A stretch of DNA of 64,000 nucleotides from Bradyrhizobium sp. CSS354 (GTDB lineage: Bacteria; Pseudomonadota; Alphaproteobacteria; Rhizobiales; Xanthobacteraceae). Made by a program: the position numbers and the translations under genes. Positions 60,915 through 64,000 of this stretch are shown piece by piece. Position 1 is the stretch's first letter, and each line of letters begins with the position of its first letter. Location of the stretch: the NCBI RefSeq assembly GCF_029051725.1, contig NZ_JAACFU010000004.1:1-64000 (forward strand), given 5' to 3'. Below the pieces are notes generated by a model that had not been told where the DNA came from, did not search any database, and worked only from the letters and a program-made list of their open reading frames with translations.

Positions 60915-63172
60915 GCTTTCTCCGTGGAATTCGGCCGCGCCTCGCCGCTCGAGATCAGCAACACCGAGACCTTTGCCTGCCTGAGCACGGCGTCGGCGAC
61001 GCCGCCAAAGGAGAGGCGATCGGCCTGGATGCGGTCGACGCCCATTACCACGAGGTCGACGTCGGTGGTCTCGATCTCGCGCAGGATTGCCGCTTCAGGT
61101 GCCCGGTTCGCGCGCAAGGTCGTGGTGATGTCGACCTCGTAGCGGGCAGCGAGATCGCTGGCGTCCTTCAGGATGCCAGCCTCCTGGCTCAGACCACGAG
61201 AGGCGCCGCGTTGCGCGCCCTTGTCGCGTGTCGTCGCGACGTAGATCACCCGGAGCGAGCCTGATCCCGCCTGCGCCAGCGCGACCGCGACCTCGGCGCC
61301 GCGCTTGGAGACGCCGCTGCCGGAGACCGGAACGAGGATGTTGAGCGCCTCGGGCATCGGCTGCTTCAGGTGCTTACCCTTGGCCGCGACGATCGCGAGC
61401 GGCCCTTCGAACTCCGCTCCAATATCCTCGATCTTGCGGTCGAATCGATCCTTGGTAGCCGCGACCTTGTCGATACCGACGACAAGGAGATCGAAGCCCT
61501 TCTTCGCTTCGTCTCCTATCGTCTCACCGAGCCCGGATTTGCGGACTCGCGTCGTGACATCGACGTTGCGGACATCCTGGTCACCGCTCGCTGATACCGC
61601 TTCAGCCGCCTTCTTCACCACCGCTTCGGGGCTTTCCTCCTCGTCGCGGCCCTTCTCCTGCTCCTTGGCGCGCTTGCCGATGTGCAGCACGGTGATCGGC
61701 AGGCCACGCATGCCGGCGATCAGGCCAGCGATGTGGGCGGCGAAGCTGGCATTGACGCTTTCGTCCACTGCCAGCAAGGGACGTTCGAGATTGGCGACGA
61801 AGCCGCGCTTCTCGAACTCCTCGCGCTCCAGGCGCTCCCTCTCCTCCTCGCTCATCGGCAGCTTCGCCAGCGCCGCGCGCAGCATCGGCGGCATTGCCAT
61901 CGTGGTCACGATCGCCATGGTCACGATCATCGTGAACAGGTTCTGACTGAGCACGCCGATGGAAAGACCGATGGTGGCGATGATGACCTCGGTCGAGCCG
62001 CGCGCGTTCATCCCGCTTGCGAGCGCCAGTGACTCCCGCCTGTTCAGCCCGCCCACGGTTCCGCCGATGAAAGCGCCGCCGAACTTGCCGACGCTGGCGA
62101 TCACGACCAGCAGGCCGGTGAGCATCAGCAGGTTGGGATCGCGGAGCACGGTGAGGTCGGCGCTCAAGCCGGCCAGACCGAAGAACACCGGCATGAAGAA
62201 GCTGGAGATCAGCCCGCGCAGGCGCTCGTCGATCTGCCGCGTCAGGATCGGGGACTCGCCGACCAGAATGCCGGCGACAAAGGCGCCGAGCACGGTGTGG
62301 ACGCCGATCAGATGCGTGATCAGCGCCATCGCGCACATCATCAGCAAGATCACCGTGATGACCGGCGCGGTGCTGACGAGATTGTCGTTGGCCCATCGAA
62401 TGAGCTGGAACGCGAGGCGGCGGCCGATGGTGAAGCTGATGGCGAGGAAGGCCAGTGTGCCCAGCACGGCTTTCGCCACCGAGGCGATATCGAGCGTGCC
62501 GTGCGAGGCCAGGCTGAAGATCACTGCGATGATGATCCAGCCGATGGTGTCGTCGATGACGGCGGTGGCGACGATGATCTGGCCGACATTGCGGCGCATG
62601 AAGTTCATCTCGCGCACCACCACCGCGACGATCTTCACCGAGGAGATCGACAGCGCCGTGCCCATGAACAGCGACGCCACCAGGCGGGCTTGCGGGTTCG
62701 GCAACAGCGCGTCCGGCAGGAATTCACCGAGCGCGAAGCCGCAGGCGAAGGGCACGAGGATGCCGGCGATCGAGATCGCGATCGCGGCCTTGCCGACCTT
62801 CCTGACCAGCTTGAGGTCGGTTTCCATGCCGGTCAGCAGCAACAGCAGCAGGATGCCGAACTGCGCGATGCCGTCGATCATCGCTTTCTGCTCGGGCGTC
62901 TTGGGGAAGATCGCGTGCTGCGCGTCGGGCCAGACCCAACCGAACAGCGAGGGACCGAGCAGGATGCCGGCGAGCAGTTCGCCGATCACCGAGGGCTGGC
63001 CGAGGCGCTGCATGATCTCGCCGAGACCGCGGCCGACCGCGATCAACAGCACGATCTGCGCCACCAGCAGGAATTCCGACGGACCGGCCGATTTGCCGCC
63101 CTCGGCGCTGGCCGCAACGGTGGTGAGGACAAGCGCCGCGGGACAAGGCCGACCGGTCGGAGCAGGCTCCAC
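60911..63172 (-). CDS. CPA2 cation:proton antiporter with two universal-stress domains
   Basis: The product is about 753 residues. The N-terminal 430 residues are a Kef/NapA-type exchanger of about 12 transmembrane segments. AVIDDTIGWIIIAVIF has the paired Asp of electrogenic exchangers, LAGILLGPSLFGWVWPDA is the first membrane block, and GMNARGSTEVIIATIGL is TM10-like. Two C-terminal UspA-like domains follow: about 455-610 (RPLLAVDESVNASFAAHIAG) and 615-745 (NILVPVSGSGVSKRGAEVAV, ending VVMGVDRIQADRLSFGGVAD). The GTG at 63172 is the assumed start; no good ATG or strong ribosome-binding site was found upstream of the first helix. It overlaps the RND stop by three bases. Confidence 0.9.
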   Translation of the reverse strand: MEPAPTGRPCPAALVLTTVAASAEGGKSAGPSEFLLVAQIVLLIAVGRGLGEIMQRLGQPSVIGELLAGILLGPSLFGWVWPDAQHAIFPKTPEQKAMIDGIAQFGILLLLLLTGMETDLKLVRKVGKAAIAISIAGILVPFACGFALGEFLPDALLPNPQARLVASLFMGTALSISSVKIVAVVVREMNFMRRNVGQIIVATAVIDDTIGWIIIAVIFSLASHGTLDIASVAKAVLGTLAFLAISFTIGRRLAFQLIRWANDNLVSTAPVITVILLMMCAMALITHLIGVHTVLGAFVAGILVGESPILTRQIDERLRGLISSFFMPVFFGLAGLSADLTVLRDPNLLMLTGLLVVIASVGKFGGAFIGGTVGGLNRRESLALASGMNARGSTEVIIATIGLSIGVLSQNLFTMIVTMAIVTTMAMPPMLRAALAKLPMSEEERERLEREEFEKRGFVANLERPLLAVDESVNASFAAHIAGLIAGMRGLPITVLHIGKRAKEQEKGRDEEESPEAVVKKAAEAVSASGDQDVRNVDVTTRVRKSGLGETIGDEAKKGFDLLVVGIDKVAATKDRFDRKIEDIGAEFEGPLAIVAAKGKHLKQPMPEALNILVPVSGSGVSKRGAEVAVALAQAGSGSLRVIYVATTRDKGAQRGASRGLSQEAGILKDASDLAARYEVDITTTLRANRAPEAAILREIETTDVDLVVMGVDRIQADRLSFGGVADAVLRQAKVSVLLISSGEARPNSTEKA

Positions 63173-63278
63173 TGCATGCAGGAATTTTACCCCTTCATCT
63201 GCCCCGGCGAGGTGCCGGGATGACGGGGATAGAACCCGCGGCAGGCGCAGCAGGTTCCTGTCGCTTGCAGCGGGTTAG

Positions 63279-63431
63279 GGAGGCAATACCAAAAAGCGCG
63301 AAAACAACCCCATGCACAGTAGAGATGGGATTGAAAAGGCTGGAGAAAAATTTGTGTGCGCCGAAGCCAGAATTTCGTCTTTGCCGAAATCGCTTGCTCC
63401 GTCGGGCAAAACACTGGCATGATGGCATCAT
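63279..63431 (-). repeat. Dispersed intergenic element of about 150 bp, copy 2
   Basis: On the minus strand it reads catcatgcca, gttttgcccgacggagcaag, then ctactgtgcatggggttgtt, and ends ggtattgcctcc. It aligns with 4919-5055 on the plus strand. It lies in the gene-free stretch 63173-63613 between the antiporter and the MFS gene. Confidence 0.7.
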
Positions 63432-63463
63432 CGGCAGACTAAGCGAGCCGCCGCCACATCCGC

Positions 63464-63579
63464 CGTCAACGCGAGCGCAGCGACTTGTCCGCCGAAGCTT
63501 TAGTGAAGGCGGAAGCAATCCAGAATCCCTCCCCGGAAGGATTCTGGATTGTTTAGTCGCTACGCTCCTCGCAATGACG
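63464..63579. repeat. Decayed palindromic repeat, gcgag/aagcaatcc family
   Basis: The core arms aagcaatccagaatcc and ggattctggattgttt are complementary. The outer arms gcgagcgcagcg and gctacgctcctcgcaatgac match the family of 787-873. A stretch of about 28 bases (gtccgccgaagctttagtga region) interrupts the left side, so this copy appears rearranged. Beyond it, 63173-63613 shows no gene. Confidence 0.7.
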
Positions 63580-63613
63580 CGGTTGAAACGGGCGCGCGCC
63601 TCACGCCGATCCC

Positions 63614-64000
63614 TCACACCGCCTGCGGTGTCCTGATCTCGCGCGGCAGAATGATCGCCGCTGCGATCGCGAGCAGGCAGAGTGCGGCGAAGGCGTGCAG
63701 CATGGTGACGAAGCCGCCCTGCTCGTAGAGCCAGGCGACCAGGCCGACCGAGGCGCCGGCAGCGGTGAAGCCGATGAAATACCGCACGGCATAGGCGCGC
63801 GAGCGCCATTCCTCGCTGGTGTATTTGCCGACCATGGCATCGTTGACCGTAACCTGTCCGAACGCGCCCATGACGATGCCGATCGAGACCAGGATCAGCG
63901 GCAGATTGGACAGGCTCGCGGCCAGATACAGGAACGGCGCCAGCATGAAGGACAGCGGCAGCGCCACCGTCTTCAGCGAATAGCGGTCGAGCAGCCGGCC
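63614..64000 (-). CDS. MFS transporter, 3' part
   Basis: The frame runs off the window end. About 128 C-terminal residues are visible (GRLLDRYSLKTVALPLSFML to PREIRTPQAV) with four hydrophobic segments. LAPFLYLAASLSNLPLILVS, IGIVMGAFGQVTVNDAMVGK and RSRAYAVRYFIGFTAAGASV resemble the last helices of major facilitator proteins. The start and substrate cannot be seen. Confidence 0.82.
   Translation of the reverse strand, partial: GRLLDRYSLKTVALPLSFMLAPFLYLAASLSNLPLILVSIGIVMGAFGQVTVNDAMVGKYTSEEWRSRAYAVRYFIGFTAAGASVGLVAWLYEQGGFVTMLHAFAALCLLAIAAAIILPREIRTPQAV

Overview
The window is about 64 kb of a high-GC alphaproteobacterial chromosome, most probably a Bradyrhizobium. The reasons are protein style (DUF2277, RidA, GlsB, a cyclase/AAA/TPR giant protein, many small exported alanine-rich proteins), an Irr-type iron box at bacterioferritin, a CtrA box, an intracellular PHB depolymerase, and dense palindromic repeats of the kind scattered through Bradyrhizobium and Rhodopseudomonas genomes. 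No rRNA, tRNA, CRISPR array, phage or insertion-sequence transposase was seen. The content is mostly chromosomal housekeeping and accessory metabolism.

Layout. 1-7.3 kb: the 3' end of a Mug-like DNA glycosylase, two glutathione-transferase-fold proteins, a double beta-barrel outer-membrane protein, RidA and small exported proteins. 7.3-12.7 kb: an SDR oxidoreductase, a stand-alone FlbD-like DNA-binding domain behind a perfect CtrA site, a cytoplasmic collagen-like protein with a poly-lysine tail, DUF2277, an exported alpha/beta hydrolase, DoxX and a PPOX flavoprotein. 12.7-15.1 kb: bacterioferritin and its ferredoxin, each with an iron-control-like palindrome, then a group of small Gly-rich envelope proteins. 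15.1-27 kb: lytic transglycosylase, EttA, a D-2-hydroxyacid dehydrogenase, an epimerase-like protein, L,D-transpeptidase, two rhodaneses, and a VWA/MoxR pair separated by a GlsB gene. 27-33 kb: a probable sugar-acid or lactone cluster (GMC oxidoreductase, GNAT, SMP-30 lactonase, AraC regulator, enolase-superfamily enzyme). 34-42.8 kb: glutathione transferase, PHB depolymerase, the SAM/adenylate-cyclase/AAA/TPR protein, a catalase-like protein and an AraC regulator.

43.1-51.7 kb holds the most coherent system. It is a six-gene minus-strand operon encoding a peptide-type ABC importer (binding protein, two permeases, a fused double ATPase) with a DadA/glycine-oxidase-like FAD enzyme and a GhrA-like 2-ketoacid reductase embedded in it. 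A divergent XRE-cupin regulator sits at its promoter. The inferred job is import and oxidative deamination of an amino-acid derivative followed by reduction of the keto acid.

51.8-64 kb: a PAS hybrid histidine kinase, a cupin protein, an exported protein of unknown function, an amino-acid-type binding protein, an RND efflux pair, a CPA2 antiporter with two universal-stress domains, and the 3' part of an MFS transporter running off the window end.

Intergenic DNA carries at least ten palindromic repeats in several families. It also carries a separate element of about 140-150 bp found twice, 58 kb apart in opposite orientation. Functions are assigned by reading sequence motifs without database searches.
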